The position numbers and the translations under genes are program-made. The notes beneath the pieces were generated by a model, which saw nothing but the letters and a program-made list of their open reading frames with translations, searched no databases and was not told where the DNA came from. Of a stretch of DNA of 64,000 nt, positions 20,279-33,064 are shown piece after piece; position 1 is the stretch's first letter; each line of letters begins with the position of its first letter. This DNA is from Paraphoma chrysanthemicola. Taxonomy: Eukaryota > Ascomycota > Dothideomycetes > Pleosporales > Phaeosphaeriaceae. The stretch covers positions 248,001-312,000 of the forward strand of contig JAGMWG010000011.1 of NCBI GenBank assembly GCA_020744225.1, given 5' to 3'.

Positions 20279-22101
20279 CTAGAACATGCGATGGAAAAGG
20301 CGCTTCCACGCGGGCCAGGTGGCAATCTCAGCGCGCTCAGCGTTGATGAGATCCCAGTCGAGCTCACGGCGGCCAGTGTCAACGTCCATCTGGGCGGTTC
20401 GGAGCCAGCCCTCGCGCTTCCAGAAGTAACCGCAAACCCAGAAGGAAGCGACGACGAAAAGAGCGAGGTAAGACTGGAAGAAATCCGAGGCAGTACCGAG
20501 GCGCTTGCCAATGGGAGAGATGGCAGTGTAGAACTAGAAATAGTCAGCAAATGTTGATTGGAAGTGTGCAGAACAGAACGAGCTTACCTGAGCGATGAGG
20601 ACAACGAGGATGATGGCAAGGCCGAGCCAAGATCCGTAAACACCTCCGGCAGCCTTGAATGGAATCTCATCCAGAGTGTGGCCGTGATAGGCCCACGCCT
20701 TGCGGAAACGGATGTGGGCCAAGCAGATGGAGCCCCAGGTGAAGAGGGCAGCGAGACCGGACAAGGCGACGAACCAGTTGAAGACAGTCTCACCAGTAGC
20801 GGCCAAGTTCATGTAACCGAGAGCACCCCACAGGAGAACGAAGGCAACGGAATACAGAGGACGACCGGCACGATCCATGTAGGTGAAGCACTTGGGAGCA
20901 TAGCCCTGGTCGGCAAGAGCAGTCAGGGTACGGGAACCACCGTAGACACCAGACACACCGATGGAGACAACAGAGACGAGAATGACGACGTTCATGAAGC
21001 TGTCGAAACCGATGAGACCGGCGTCCTTGGCGGCAATGACGAAGGGGGAGGTATCCGAGTTGGAGTCTCCACCAATTAGACGGCCGTCATCGTGCTTGAC
21101 CATGAGGCCAACGAAGAAAAGACCAAGGATGTAGAAGAGAGTAACACGCCAGAAGATCTGACGGATAGCTCCGGGAAGCGACTTGAGAGGGTTCTTTGTC
21201 TCGGCAGCAGCCAGACCGACTAGCTCAGTACCAGAGAAGGCGAAAGCTGCGGTAACGAAAACGGAGCAGAAGCCCTTGAAGCCGTTCGCAAACGCACCCG
21301 GGTCGTACCAGTTGCGGGCGCCATAGTATTCGTTGAAGATACCATTGCTGGGGCCACCACCGAGCACGCAGACGAGCGCGATGATCATGAAGATGACAGT
21401 CGCGGAAAGCTTTAGGCAAGAGGACCAGAATTCTTCCTCAGCGTATCCGAGAGTTCCCCAGACGTTGATGAGAATAATGAAGACCCAGAAAATGGTGATG
21501 AAGACTGCTAGACTGATGGTTTTGGCGCCGTCCCAGTATTGGACGGTAAGACCGGCAACGACCAATTCGAGCGGCAAGACAATGGCCCACTGGAACACGT
21601 AGTTCCAGCCCATGGCGAAACCCCATGATGGATCGATGAAGCGAGTGGAGTAGGTGTAGAAACCACCAGAGACGGGGTACATGACAGCGAGTTCACCAAG
21701 AGCGTAGACTAGATGCTTATCAGTTCCACGTACGCACGCCAAGAGCGCCACAAATGCAACATACCGACGTTGAAGATCATGATTCCCATGAGCGTGAAAT
21801 CGATGAGGACAGAAGCAGGGCCACCTCTGTTGAGGGCACCGCCGGAACCGACGAAGAAACCAGCACCAATGGAGCCACCGATGGCAATCATGTGCAGATG
21901 GCGCGTCTTCATGGACTTGTCGAGGACGACGAGTGGGCCGCCCTTGGGACGGCGCTGGAAGGACTTGAGGTTCAGACCGTTACGGGTCATGAAGTCCTCC
22001 TGGTCGCGCCACTCGTCGACGTTGACGGTGTCCTCGCCATTGACGTGGGCACGTTGAGGCGTGACCTTCTCGTCGACGGGTGCAGTCTTCTCGTGGTCCA
22101 T
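20279..22101 (-). CDS. general amino-acid permease (APC superfamily, YAT/GAP1 type)
   Basis: Three exons: 22101-21765, 21708-20588 and 20533-20279. The introns are 21709-21764 (GTATGT...TAG) and 20534-20587 (GTAAGC donor, GCTGAC branch, TAG acceptor); phases close, 570 residues. After a charged cytosolic N-terminus comes the first-helix signature MIAIGGSIGAGFFVGSGGAL, then about eleven further hydrophobic helices and the conserved loop FSGTELVGLAAAETKNP. The C-terminal tail is soluble and amphipathic (ATWPAWKRLF). This is a plasma-membrane amino acid/proton symporter of the yeast GAP1/AGP family. Nitrogen regulation is expected for the family; HGATAR sites in the upstream DNA are compatible but not significant by count. 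Exact substrate range unknown. Confidence 0.92.
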
Positions 22102-24776
22102 GGTGGGCGGATGGACTGGGTGTCTGCCAAAAGGTGAAAGGAGAGACAGAGTAGCAGGAAACACACCCTGGGAGCTGGCGGGCTTTAATGGTGGTCGGGA
22201 TCAGCAGAGGAGCAGCAATTTATCCCCAGTCCAAGTCGAGTTGGCTCGCGGCGCGACCGACAGGGTAGCAGTAGTCCCCTCGCGATTGCTGATGCACGGG
22301 GCAATGGCTTGGCGACACCGGTGCATCCTTCACCGTGGGAGGCCGAACGAACGGCAGCGGACGCTGATAGGGCCAGGCGGTGGTGCTATTGGCTGGGAGG
22401 GCGGCGCTACGAGGAGCACGCGAGTGAAAGGGCAGCGAAGCGTTTGGGGAGCGTGCGCACTAGCAGGGTGGCGGTCGCGGCAAATCTTGGACCTCCCCAT
22501 CGCAGTTTCCCCGCCGGTGGCGTAGTGGGCTTGGCACGCGCTGTGAGGGGTCCGTTGGTCAGACCAGGCAGCTGGGGCGGAGATGAGCCCCGAATGAGAG
22601 AGATAAGACGCCCGCGACAGCGCCGTTGGGAGCCCTTCACGCTGTGCTGCTGGTCAGACTCTGGTCAGCGTCCAGCAGCACCCTGGCTGGCAGTCTGCGC
22701 GCGCCTTCTAGCCTGCTTTCCAGAACACCGCGCGCGCCTGGGCGAACTCCCTTGGCCGCAGCGCTTTCTGTCGGCCGGGATGCGCAGCGGACGCCTCGCC
22801 TTGTCGCGCCTTGTCTCTTGCCTGTCTGGGAACGTCCAATTGCGCACGCATCCTGCAGATAAGCCGGACGCGGCGCGCGTTGCTGCACTGAATTTCGACA
22901 CGACGCGCCTGGTTGGTGCCAAGCATACGCACCTGGATCGCATTGATTTAGTGTGTGGCCCGCCTCACGTGCCTTCTCCAGCATTCGGCTGGGGGACGCA
23001 CCTGCCTGTCTGGGCCTGGTGCCGCCCGCCGTGATAGGCCTCGACGCGCTCCTCGCTTGCACTTCGTATAAGTGTGTCATAATGAAGAAGGTGGCTCTCG
23101 AGGCGTTGCGTGTCTGATCTGTCACTGTCGAGCAGAGACATGTCCATTGTCCGCCATTATTTGAGGGCGTCGTTATTGGCAGCAATATGGGCCAAGCAGC
23201 ACTTCATTGCGGCGCTGCCGTGTCGTATTGGGCGCATGTCACGGCAGTGTCGTGTTACATTTGCGGCCATCAATCTCAACGCAGTTGCCTCCAACACCGC
23301 GTGCTCGTTTCAGTTGCCTCCCAAGACCCAATATATCGCGACCCTCTTTACCCACCCTCCTCGAGCGCCCTTATCAGCGCGTGGGGTCCTCCAACCTCCA
23401 AGGCGCTCCCTCTTTCATAAGAGGCGCCCCCATCGCGTGTTCTTTGTCGATGCTTTCGATCCGAGATCCTCTGCGCTGACGCTTGGAGGCGATGCTCACT
23501 GATCTTCTCGCTCGAGACGCAGCATGAGCATCGATAGTCATGCACTTTCGGCGTGCATGGCGAATCACAGCCACGGCATATGCTGACCTGCACCGCTATC
23601 CCCATGCGGCCTAGCGCAGGATCCATGGAATGTGCCCTCGATTAGACTCCACACCACAATCTCCAAGTCCTCGAAAGACCAGCGCATCCATCGCCGCGAT
23701 CCCGAGTACCAGGCGGACGATCGGGCTTGCCACGACCTGCAGCTACGCGGCTGTCGCATGTCTGCTAGGACTTCCAAATTGCGCTCTGGAACACCCGCTT
23801 CCAAAATGGTGCTGCTCCACTGATAACCGACTGTTGGAAACTCTTGGCGTTGGTCTGATCGCCGTCAGACACGCAGTTTGCTCCATCCGGAGGACCCGCA
23901 ACAAGACCCACGTATTTCTGGAACACTGGAACAGTCGTGTCGGCCTGCCCTTAGGATTGCAGAACGGTATCTGTGGATCTTAGCGCAGGCTTAATTGCGA
24001 CGTTGTTATCTCTGGCATCCCAGCCCTTTGTCATTTTGTGTCGTGACGTGCACACTCCGAGAATCTTGCCTCTATCTGTCACGCACAAAGGATTGAAAAT
24101 TTTGCTCGAGCTTGCACACGACTAAGTGCGCCATCTCGATGCAGGGCAGCCGCGCAAGGTTGACCACGGGCTCGGGTGGTCCTAGCGTCCATGTGCCTTG
24201 CGCTAAGCTACCCGGCTTGGTGCGAGGCATCGTCCCAGGCGTCGTGCGACCGGTGCACCAAACTCACCGCTTCGCTCACACGTGTGCGACAGTATCGTCT
24301 GATCAACTCTCACCGGCGTGCTGCAATGGCACGATGCGATCGTGTCAGCCTGCGTGGCAGACTTGCTTCGTGTACGAAGAGACTGGCGAAGCTAGTATAT
24401 ACGTGACGAACGATTGACGCGCGGGAAGTCAGGAGATGATGTATCCTATAAGCGCGCAAGGCTGCAAACATTGGACTCAACAAAGAAAGCCACAACTTCA
24501 AGGCTGTTTGTCGACTAACACCTATTGTGTTTAGCATCGAGCTCTAGCACCGCAAACGACAAGAACACAATTTGATCTAGATACCAGCAATCTACGCATC
24601 CGAGCACAACTATCATACAATCACGTCCCATCACACATCTGACCTCATCGTCCTCTCCTACCAACCACGCATCATCATCCTATCCTAATTGAGACCATTC
24701 TCTCCTGCTCCCAAAACAACCACAGGCTCATCAGCCACACACCATCAACCCTTTCAAACCTCCAAACGTAGAACAA
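22102..24776. promoter_or_regulatory. long upstream region of the amino-acid permease
   Basis: About 2.7 kb without a credible gene. GATA-factor consensus sites (HGATAR) occur at 22365-22370, 22601-22606 and 22857-22862, in a place where nitrogen control would be expected. The motif is short and such matches occur by chance. The open frame 22309-23034 plus starts with TTG and looks compositional. Confidence 0.35.
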
Positions 24777-25799
24777 TCACCCACACATCACAATACCCCT
24801 CAATACTGTCAACCTCTCCCTCTTCTCTTTCTTACTTCTAACCACACACTTCCATCTCCCAAACATACCCTTCCATCCCCGTTTCCTCCCCTTCTCCTCC
24901 ATCTCTTCCAAGATCTCCCACCGCCTCACAGCCAACCACTGGAAGAACTCACTCCGCCACTGCGCCCGCTCTCGCCCCATTGTCAACACGCTCGTCGCAA
25001 CAGATGCTTTCCTCGCCATGAGCGCATCGACAGCTGATATTCTCCTGCGTGACACGCGATCGGGAACGCACGGTGGCGTGCGCGGAAATAAGAAGCGTGG
25101 GGACAAGGGTGTCGTTGCTGAGGTCAGACTTGGTCTCGGTGTTGGACTCGGCGGGTGTAGGAACGTCCATTCGCACTGCACCGGTGTTGGCATGCAAGTA
25201 GACGTGGACGTTCGCGCGGACACAGGCCCATCTGAGCCTTTCCTCTCTATTCTCATTCCCATTGCCATTGGCGATACCGCATGATCAAAGACAGATAATG
25301 GCGACGCAGGTAAGAGCGGCGATGCAAGTTGAAATAATCTCGATGTTTCGCACGGTGGAATGAGGAATGGATTGAGAGGCGAGTTGGGGCTTATTGGAGA
25401 GACGGGGGAGAGTAAGTGTTGATGAGACTGAGCGTATTTTGGCGAGAGAATGGTGAGTAAGGGGGACGGTGTGTCTGGGAGCCAATATGAGAGAGGTGGA
25501 ACTGGAGGAGTAGTCCCGGCTTGGTTGGATGCGGGGAGCGAGGTTGGTGCCGATGTTGTCGTAGATTTCGTGCCGGGTGAAGGGAATGTAGCGCGTCGAG
25601 GTGTTGGTGGGCGAGGAGTGCGCCATGAAGGAACGGTAGCGATGGTAAGTGAACTTGGCCGTGGTCGTGCGGATGCCATGGCTACTGCTGGGTTGGCATT
25701 TGGGGCGGTGGTTCTGGCTTCTGATGTCATCTTCGTATCTATTGTATCAATATATACATCCGCGAAGAGCTTGTGCAACCTCACCACGTCGCCTTCCAT
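24777..25799 (-). CDS. Ser/Pro/Thr-rich hypothetical protein with basic helical C-terminus
   Basis: Intronless, 340 residues from the ATG at 25799; a second in-frame ATG at 25730 is an alternative. The first two thirds are disordered and packed with SP and TP dipeptides (for example LSPVSPISPNSPLNPF), potential sites for proline-directed kinases. The last 80 residues are ordered and very basic: WRSEFFQWLAVRRWEILEEM, then GRKRGWKGMFGRWK. No recognised domain, signal peptide or membrane segment. The layout resembles fungal proteins that are phosphoregulated through a disordered region, but this is impression only. The gene stands alone on its strand, convergent with nothing. Confidence 0.6.
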   Translation of the reverse strand: MEGDVVRLHKLFADVYIDTIDTKMTSEARTTAPNANPAVAMASARPRPSSLTIATVPSWRTPRPPTPRRATFPSPGTKSTTTSAPTSLPASNQAGTTPPVPPLSYWLPDTPSPLLTILSPKYAQSHQHLLSPVSPISPNSPLNPFLIPPCETSRLFQLASPLLPASPLSVFDHAVSPMAMGMRIERKGSDGPVSARTSTSTCMPTPVQCEWTFLHPPSPTPRPSLTSATTPLSPRFLFPRTPPCVPDRVSRRRISAVDALMARKASVATSVLTMGRERAQWRSEFFQWLAVRRWEILEEMEEKGRKRGWKGMFGRWKCVVRSKKEKRERLTVLRGIVMCG

Positions 25800-26286
25800 C
25801 AAAGACTGACTCTGCTGCGTCCGGGATTGCCATGTGTGAATTCATCTGCGCAGAGACGAACAAGCAATCCGTGTATTTGCCCCATTCATCTGAGCAAGGT
25901 ATTCTCAGACATGTCGGAGGTGCAAGTCAAGGAGAAGACATTGCGCAGATGCAGTCTGAAGACATCACCGATATAATCCCCATGCTTGACGGTCCATGTC
26001 GGCGAAGTATACAACCAAGTATCCGCTTTGATAAAGCAAGGAGTGGCCGATTGCACATGTCTGACTGTCCACGTGCTGGCCATGTGCTTGAAGCGAGACA
26101 GGAGGTGCGAATAGACCCCTGATGAGACTGGGCTTTCGAACATGCAATCTCGCGAAACAACGTCGACCAAGATCCTCAATGAATCACTGCAATTCTCATT
26201 CCTATACGCCCTACGTATGGATGTTTTTCTTCGCACACACCACTTCATGAGATCCTTATACTCGCGACAACTTTTTCTCCACCATT
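25800..26286. other. intergenic, no gene seen
   Basis: Between the start of the Ser/Pro-rich gene and the stop of the beta-galactosidase gene. Open frames on the minus strand here have no motif. Confidence 0.5.
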
Positions 26287-29200
26287 TCAAATCGTCTGCA
26301 ACACCACCTCGAATTCAAAAGGCTTCGTGAGCAACGCATACTCCTCCAACGTCCTTGGTCCACAACTGCCGCTTCCCAGGCCATGATGTTCCGCATCCAA
26401 TCTAAGCACCACCTCCTCGCGCTTCTTGTGCGCCAATTCGTGCGGATGTCCTGCCGCAGCAACGTCTTTCGCGCGGTAATGCGAAACTTGGAAGTCAAAC
26501 AATTTCCTCTCATTCTTATCCTTCTCCTCTTTCTTCCCGGTTGATGCAAACTGCGCCAGGAGCGTTGTTTTCGACGACTTGTCTGATAAGGAAACCCACC
26601 GCACATCGGTTCGATTTGACGATTCTTGCGGGACTTCATAGTCAACCCACAATTCATCTACGCTCTTAGCCTCGTACTTGCCAACGGGCTGCGAGTATTT
26701 TGAATCACGGTACGATTCGCCTGGGCCGCGACCAAACCACTCGACTGCCTGGAATGTAGCTGGTAATTCCATAACCAGACCGATGCGTGGAAGCGTGCGC
26801 GGGAGATTGTCGCCCTTGGGTGTACCAGAGACATGGATGGCTAATGTGCCATTAGCGCGGAATGTATATGTGAGGACTGCATCGATGGACCAGGATAATG
26901 TCGGCGGTGCGAGACGCTGGTGCACAATGACTTCCAGCACCGAGGATTCAGGCTGGGACCATGTGACTTTCCGTGTCGACAGGGTCGCGAGAGGAAGGAC
27001 TTTGTCGGACCAGTCCCATCCGTCTTGAGGTATATCGTTGTCAGTCTGTGCGCGGAAGATGTTGAACTCGGGTGGTGCGGAGATGAGCTGGGCTGAGTTT
27101 TGAAGCCAGGATGTGAGAGTGCCGTGGAGGGTGTTGAATTTCCAAGTGGTGTTTTCAGAGGATATCTGGAGGATGTTGCGGGATGACGAGGAGACTTCGA
27201 ATTTTGTTGATGATGCGGTAGGAAGTTGAACTGGTGAGGCTGGTGTGACTGCGACTTGGGCGGTTGCGATCTCAAAGCCTTGTGGGAGGGAGCTTGTACC
27301 TTCCTTCAAGACGAGTGAGATGTTGAGCAGGGCTTCTCCTTTGAGGTCATCGATCTTGGGCAGGTCGAGGTCGAATGTTTGGCCTGGTTCGATGCCGGAG
27401 GGAATCTCGATGACGCCCGATGTACCGACATCGCCTACGTCGGAGGAAACAGAATACTTGCACTGCAAATGATCCAAGTTGATGAAATCGTACCTGTTCA
27501 CAAATTTCGCCTTCGTAGCATTTGACTCCAGGAGCTGGACCGGTTCAATGGCCTTCTTGTATTCCGTCAGGCCTGCGTTGGGAGTGTGATCCGAGTTGAC
27601 GAGTCCGTCCATGACGAATGTAGAGTCGTGTACTTCTTCACCAAAGTCGCCACCATAGGCCATGTACTCTTCATTCGTCTTCTCATCTTTCGTGACAAGG
27701 CCGTGATTGGCCCATTCCCATGCAAAGCCACCCTGCAGTGTTGGGTACTTGTAGAAAGCATCAACGTACTCCTTGATGTTTCCGGGTCCGTTGCCCATGG
27801 CATGTATCTGTATACAGTTAGTCAAGATCCGAATGACCAACTCGCTAACTCACAAACTCGCAGAGCACGAGCGGCTTAGTTTTACTCTTATCATTGGCAA
27901 ATTCAATAATCTCGTCGACAGGTGGGTACATCCTCGAGTACATGTCCATAGTCTCCGCGTAGATGTCGGCTTCGTAATGGATTGGCCGGCTGTCATCATA
28001 TGCCTTGATGTGATCGTACATCGCTTTGAAGTTCTGGCCGAAGAAGGCTTCATTACCCAAGCTCCATACGATAATCGAAGGATGGAGCTGATCTCGCTTC
28101 ACCAAATGTTCCGCACGATCAACGTACGCCTTGGTCCAATCGGAGTTGTTGGTCGTCCACTCAGCAGCTTTTGCTCGGGTTAGGAGTTGACGTTGACGGA
28201 AAGGCATCTCTCGCTCGGTTGCAGACAAGGCCTTGTCGGCAATTGTCTCAAAACCGTGGCACTCCAAGTCAGCTTCGTCCATTACCCAGAAACCCATCTC
28301 ATCGGTCAAGTCATAGAGCCGTGGATCGTTGAGCTGATGAGATGTACGAATTGCGTTGATGTTGTGGCGCTTCATAGTCAAAAGATCTTGCTTGAGGAAT
28401 TCAAGCGGCACCGTGCGACCAAATTTCGGATGATGCTCGTGGCGATTGACCCCGCGGAACACGATACGCTTGCCGTTTACTTTGATCAGTCCGTCCTTCA
28501 TTTCTACTTGCCGGAAGCCTATTCGTTGTGTAACATGTTGATTGGCTCCAAGGGACACAACAAGGTGATAGAGGTTCGGTGATTCCGCAGTCCACTTCAA
28601 TGGACTCTTCACAGCTATCTTGAACTCGGTCAGGCCGCTTTTGTCAGCCTCCGCTTCCGAGGATGTGATCACCGCCTTCTGTGCATCCAGGACCTTGACC
28701 GAGACCTTACCGGACCCTTGGGTCCTGACTTTGACTTTGAGATCGGCATCGGTGTAAGAAGCGTCCAACAGCGTCTGGGCGAAGACATTCTCAATGCGCG
28801 ACTCTTTCGGAAATCCTACCAGAAACACATCACGAAAGCTATCTTTGTCAATCTTGACAACTTTCAGGGGGAGTCGAAACACTTACATGCCACTGAGCCA
28901 CCATTGATCTTGGTCTTCAATGTACGTGCCATCGCAGAATTGATATACTCTGACTGCGAGTACGTTCTCACCGTCAACTTTGATCAATTCTGTCACGTCA
29001 AACTCGTCTGGATTTCTGCTTCCTTGAGAGTAGCCAACCTCTTTGCCATTGACCCATACATGGAAGGCAGCATCGACTCCTTCGAATCTGAGGCGTATCT
29101 GGCTCTTCTTTAGCTCCTCCGGAATGCTGAACTTCTTGAGGTAAGATCCAGTCTCGTTCTCGGTAAAGGACACGTTGGGAGGATCGACTGGGATTGGATA

Positions 29201-29515
29201 TTGGACATTGGTGTACTGCGGACCCTTTCCAAAACCTTGTAGTTGCCACATGCCAGGCACGGCGATGTCACTCCATTTTGAGGTATCGAACTCTGGCGCC
29301 TCGAAACCTTCTGTGGCTTCGAACGGTGAATACGCATGTTCAAATTTCCACGTCCCAGAAAGACTGTGCGTCTTGGACTTCGTTACATCATAGTTGAGGG
29401 CATCTTCTTCCGAGGTGTAGTTTTGGAAGTATGCACGTGGTGGCAGCGTATTCTTGTGGAGGATGTCGAGGTTGTTCCAGTCGGGCACCTGGCTTGGGGA
29501 GGATCCTGAAGCCAT
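26287..29515 (-). CDS. beta-galactosidase, glycoside hydrolase family 2 (LacZ type)
   Basis: Three exons: 29515-28887, 28838-27854 and 27807-26287. The introns are 28839-28886 (GTAAGT...TAG) and 27808-27853 (GTGAGT donor, CTAAC branch, CAG acceptor); phases close, 1044 residues, no signal peptide, so intracellular. The order is sugar-binding jelly roll (from about 50), immunoglobulin-like domain, TIM barrel and C-terminal beta-sandwich, as in large GH2 lactases. The acid/base Glu is E473 in SLGNEAFFG and the nucleophile is E537 in LCEF before HAMGNGPGN. The reaction is hydrolysis of lactose and other beta-galactosides. The first ATG is at 29515; an upstream TTG is not a start. It is divergent from a sugar permease gene, the arrangement known for lactase and lactose permease genes in other fungi. 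Confidence 0.95.
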
Positions 29516-30444
29516 GCTGGACAATAATGTTGTAGAATGAAGATGTTCTTGACACAGCTCTCAGCTGTCCTTATTCCACGAAATGTTTGCTTCTCCACAG
29601 TACCACCTGCTACAGGTTTTGGTATGTACAGATTAGGCAAGCCGCCCGCGGCACGTTGACGAAGCCAAGCCTACAGTTTGTGCCTCATGTGATGCCGACA
29701 CGATGGCTTGGCAGATGGCAAGAAGCGCCGCCTTTGGCACATTCTGAGGTCGCATCGGATGAATGTTTGCGCGATGGCGGGGTTTCCTCGGGTCCACGGC
29801 ACTTCTCACGCAATAGGCATAGTTTGTTCCCACCACGGGCAAGATCGGCAGAATGTCTTGCTGAAGACCCACACTTTCTCCGGGATCTCTCCACGAATTC
29901 ATCTCCTTGGTCCGCATACTAACCCGAAACTTCACATCCTCTCCCCACAACCACCTCCAGGAGTATGCACGATTCAAAGAAGGTCCGAATAACCTGCTTT
30001 CCGACTCAGCAAGTCGAGCCGGCGTGGAAATGTCTGCAAATGGCTACCTTCATCGTGGACTTCCTTCCGCTACCGCCCTCCTTATGGAACTATAGCCGCA
30101 GACTTGGCAGTAAACCTCTCCATGGAGGCGTAATTAAGCACCTTTTTAAGCCGGCACAGTTGCTACATACTTGATGTGGCGCGCTTTTTGCCCTGCCCAA
30201 GCACACTTGGCGCGCGGGGTGGCTGCGACGTTGATCCTCACCAGCAAGCTTCGGGCATCGGGGCATGTTGAGCATGGCAATATGCCTCGGCGCTGAATCT
30301 TGCAGTTGTAACGCTCTCTCGTCTGTGGAGAAGCCTGCAACTATGTCTAGTAGTATAAAGTGACCCACTACCCCGGATGCCAGAGATCGTCGCTCAGTAT
30401 CCGCGGAATTGGTCTCTGGTTCAACATTTGCTCTGCCTCTCACC
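29516..30444. promoter_or_regulatory. bidirectional promoter of beta-galactosidase and sugar permease genes
   Basis: A 929-base region between divergent starts. A TATA box (TATAAAG, 30354-30360) lies 85 bases before the permease ATG. CreA-type SYGGRG matches occur at 29777-29782, 30214-30219 and, on the minus strand, 30371-30376. That number is about what chance gives for so loose a motif. Shared induction by lactose or galactose is inferred from gene order. Confidence 0.55.
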
Positions 30445-32341
30445 ATGTCGGAAAAGCACGATTTTGTGGGCGCCGAGACGGAGCGTCACATCACCAACGA
30501 CGATGACTTGCAAAAGTCTGGCAACATCAAGGAGGCCAATGTTGCTTCAGTGGCACTTGGTATGGCTTCAACCAATCACCATAGCGTGCGATCCAATAGC
30601 TAGCTCGAGCATGATACTGACTACATCCAGCTGCCGCTCTGGAGGCTCAGAAGCCGAAGCTGTTCTCTCGCAGCATGATCCAGCTCTACGGTATCATGGG
30701 TGTTGGATACCTTGTCTCGACCCTCAATGGCTTCGACTCTTCCTTGATGGGTGCCATTAATGCTATGGAAGCCTACCAGAACACCTTCAACTTAACTGGC
30801 GCAGGCGAGTCCGCTGGTATCGTCTTCATCATTTACAATTTGGGACAGATTGCAGCATTTCCGTTCTGCGGATTCCTGGCTGACGGCTACGGTCGCCGTG
30901 TCTGTATCTTCGTTGGTTGCCTGCTTGTGCTAGTCGGAACCGCTGTTCAGTCATCCGCGCACGAAATGGGCCAATTCAAGGGAGGTCGTTTCATACTCGG
31001 CTTCGGTGCATCAATCGCGTCTGCTGCAGGACCGGCCTACACCGTTGAGCTCGCGCATCCCGCATACCGAGGAACCATGGCCGGCATGTACAACAACTTT
31101 TGGTGAGCCAATACTCATGTAACATGCTTGCAGTGAACAAGGGCTAACATGCGTCAAGGTGGCTCGGCAACATCCTGGCTGGATGGACGACATACGGCAC
31201 CAACCGACATATGGCGGCCTCGTCCTGGGCATGGCGTCTCCCCACCGTCGTGCAATGCATTCTTCCATCCATTGTCATGGCTATGATTATGTTCTTCCCT
31301 GAGGCAAGTCAGCCTGAAAACGAAACACGCAACACTTATTGACCTGGTTCTAGACTCCTCGTTGGCTTCTGGCAAAAGACCGCCGAGAAGAGGCTATCGC
31401 AATTATGGCCAAGTATCACGGCGAAGGTGATCCAAACTCGCCCATCGTGCAGCTCCAACTGCAAGAGATTACGGAAGACTTCTCCGTCACACGCAACGAC
31501 AACCCGTGGTGGGATTTCCGCGAGCTTGTGAACACAAGGGGCGCACGGTATCGATTGGCCATGGTCATCTGCATGGCATTCTTCGGACAGTGGTCTGGTA
31601 ACAATGTCGTATCGTACTTTATGCGTAAGTAATTGTTACCGTGAGAGGCCCACGCATCACTGACGGTACTAGCACTCATGATTAAGAATGCCGGTATTAC
31701 CGATCCCAACAAGCAACTCCTCATCAACGCCATCAACCCTATTTTCAGCATGATCGCCGCCATTTACGGTGCCACTCTTCTGGACAAGCTTGGTCGCCGC
31801 AAGATGCTTATTGGTGGCCTATGGGGAGGTCTCGGTTCATATGTCCTTCTTACCGCTTTCACCGCGACAGCAACCGAGACCAACAACCTCGCATACGGCA
31901 CCATCGTCTCGATCTACCTTTTTGGTATTTTCTTCGCATGGGGCTGGACGCCGCTGCAAACCCTATACGCTGTCGAGTGCTTGGAGAACCGCACGCGTGC
32001 TAAGGGTTCCGGTCTCAACTTCCTCTTCTTGAACATCGCCATGGTGGTTAACACATACGGCATCTCGATCGGCATCGAAAAGATTCAATGGAAGCTCTAC
32101 CTTGTGTTCATCGTTTGGATCTGCGTGGAGATTGCAGTCATTTACTGGTACGTCGACGATCGCAAACTCACGCTGACATGAGACACTAATATATTCCAGG
32201 TTCTTTGTCGAAACCGCCGGAAAAACTCTCGAAGAGCTGAAGGAGATCTTCGATGCGCCAAACCCTAGGAAGGCTTCTTTGAAGCGTGCGAAAGTCGCAA
32301 TGACGGAGGGTGGCCAGGTGCTAGACGTCAAAGAGGCATAG
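30445..32341 (+). CDS. MFS sugar porter, probable lactose permease
   Basis: Six exons: 30445-30559, 30631-31102, 31159-31303, 31354-31624, 31673-32147 and 32200-32341; 539 residues, all phases closing. The intron at 31304-31353 has a GC-AG boundary (GCAAGT donor); the others are GT-AG. Twelve hydrophobic helices carry the sugar-porter signatures: DGYGRRV after helix 2, PETPRWLLAK before the central loop, DKLGRRK after helix 8, and FVETAGKTLEELKEIFD at the end. The lactose/hexose porter subgroup is suggested by sequence style and by the divergent intracellular beta-galactosidase gene: uptake of lactose, then cytosolic hydrolysis. Location is the plasma membrane. Galactose or another beta-galactoside remains possible. 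Confidence 0.9.
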
Positions 32342-33064
32342 GTGGTCGCCGCAAGCAATTACTAAAGTACTCGCGTTGCTTCTAGTCTGTTACTGTCTAG
32401 GACTGCCGCCTGACGCGCGATGAAGTCTAAATTCTAAGCATTGATGAAGTTGTCCAATTTACCATCAACATTTTCTTTATGATTGCCATGTATAAGCTTT
32501 CGTTGCCGCTCATGTACAAGCTTCATCCAGCCATGGCACCAAGAAATCACGCAAGCAGTACATGCAATTGCCGATTATACTATGAGAGCTCCACATCAAG
32601 TCTAACCGCAACCGTAAGCACATCTTGACTCGTGTTAAGGTTACTGCTGTACCAGAGATACCATATAGAGGTTACCTATTAACCTAACTCTCTACCCCTC
32701 ACACACACACCCATATCCAAACTGGGTACTACTCCTACTCTGACAAACATCATCATGTTAACGCCTTCATTCACGAATCCGACGTTGACAACAGGTGCCG
32801 ATGTGGGGACGACTGGGACGACCAGGGTCTAAAGTGCTTCTTCCTTTCAGCCTGCACCACATAAACTCGCACCTCATCTAAACGCCCTCGCACCCTCTAG
32901 CACACATCTTGGCCGCCGTAAAGCACTTACTCGTAAGGCTAATAGTAATATGCAATTCAGATGTGTGTGGGGAGATTTTCGGGTGTCTTTGCTATACATT
33001 TCCATCATGCTGCCAGGTTCTGAATCGGTACGCGCAACATCTGACGTTGGAAGTTTAGTCCAAG
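32342..33064. other. intergenic, no gene seen
   Basis: Between two plus-strand genes. It contains a short CA-rich run (about 32698-32712) and no supportable gene. Confidence 0.5.

Noticed and set aside
22309..23034. 241-codon open frame on the plus strand upstream of the permease
   Set aside because: It begins with TTG, is Arg/Ala/Trp-rich from GC-rich composition and has no motif; the overlapping opposite-strand frames are just as long.
29516..30444. CreA sites as evidence for glucose repression
   Set aside because: Three SYGGRG matches in 929 bases on two strands are about the number expected by chance.
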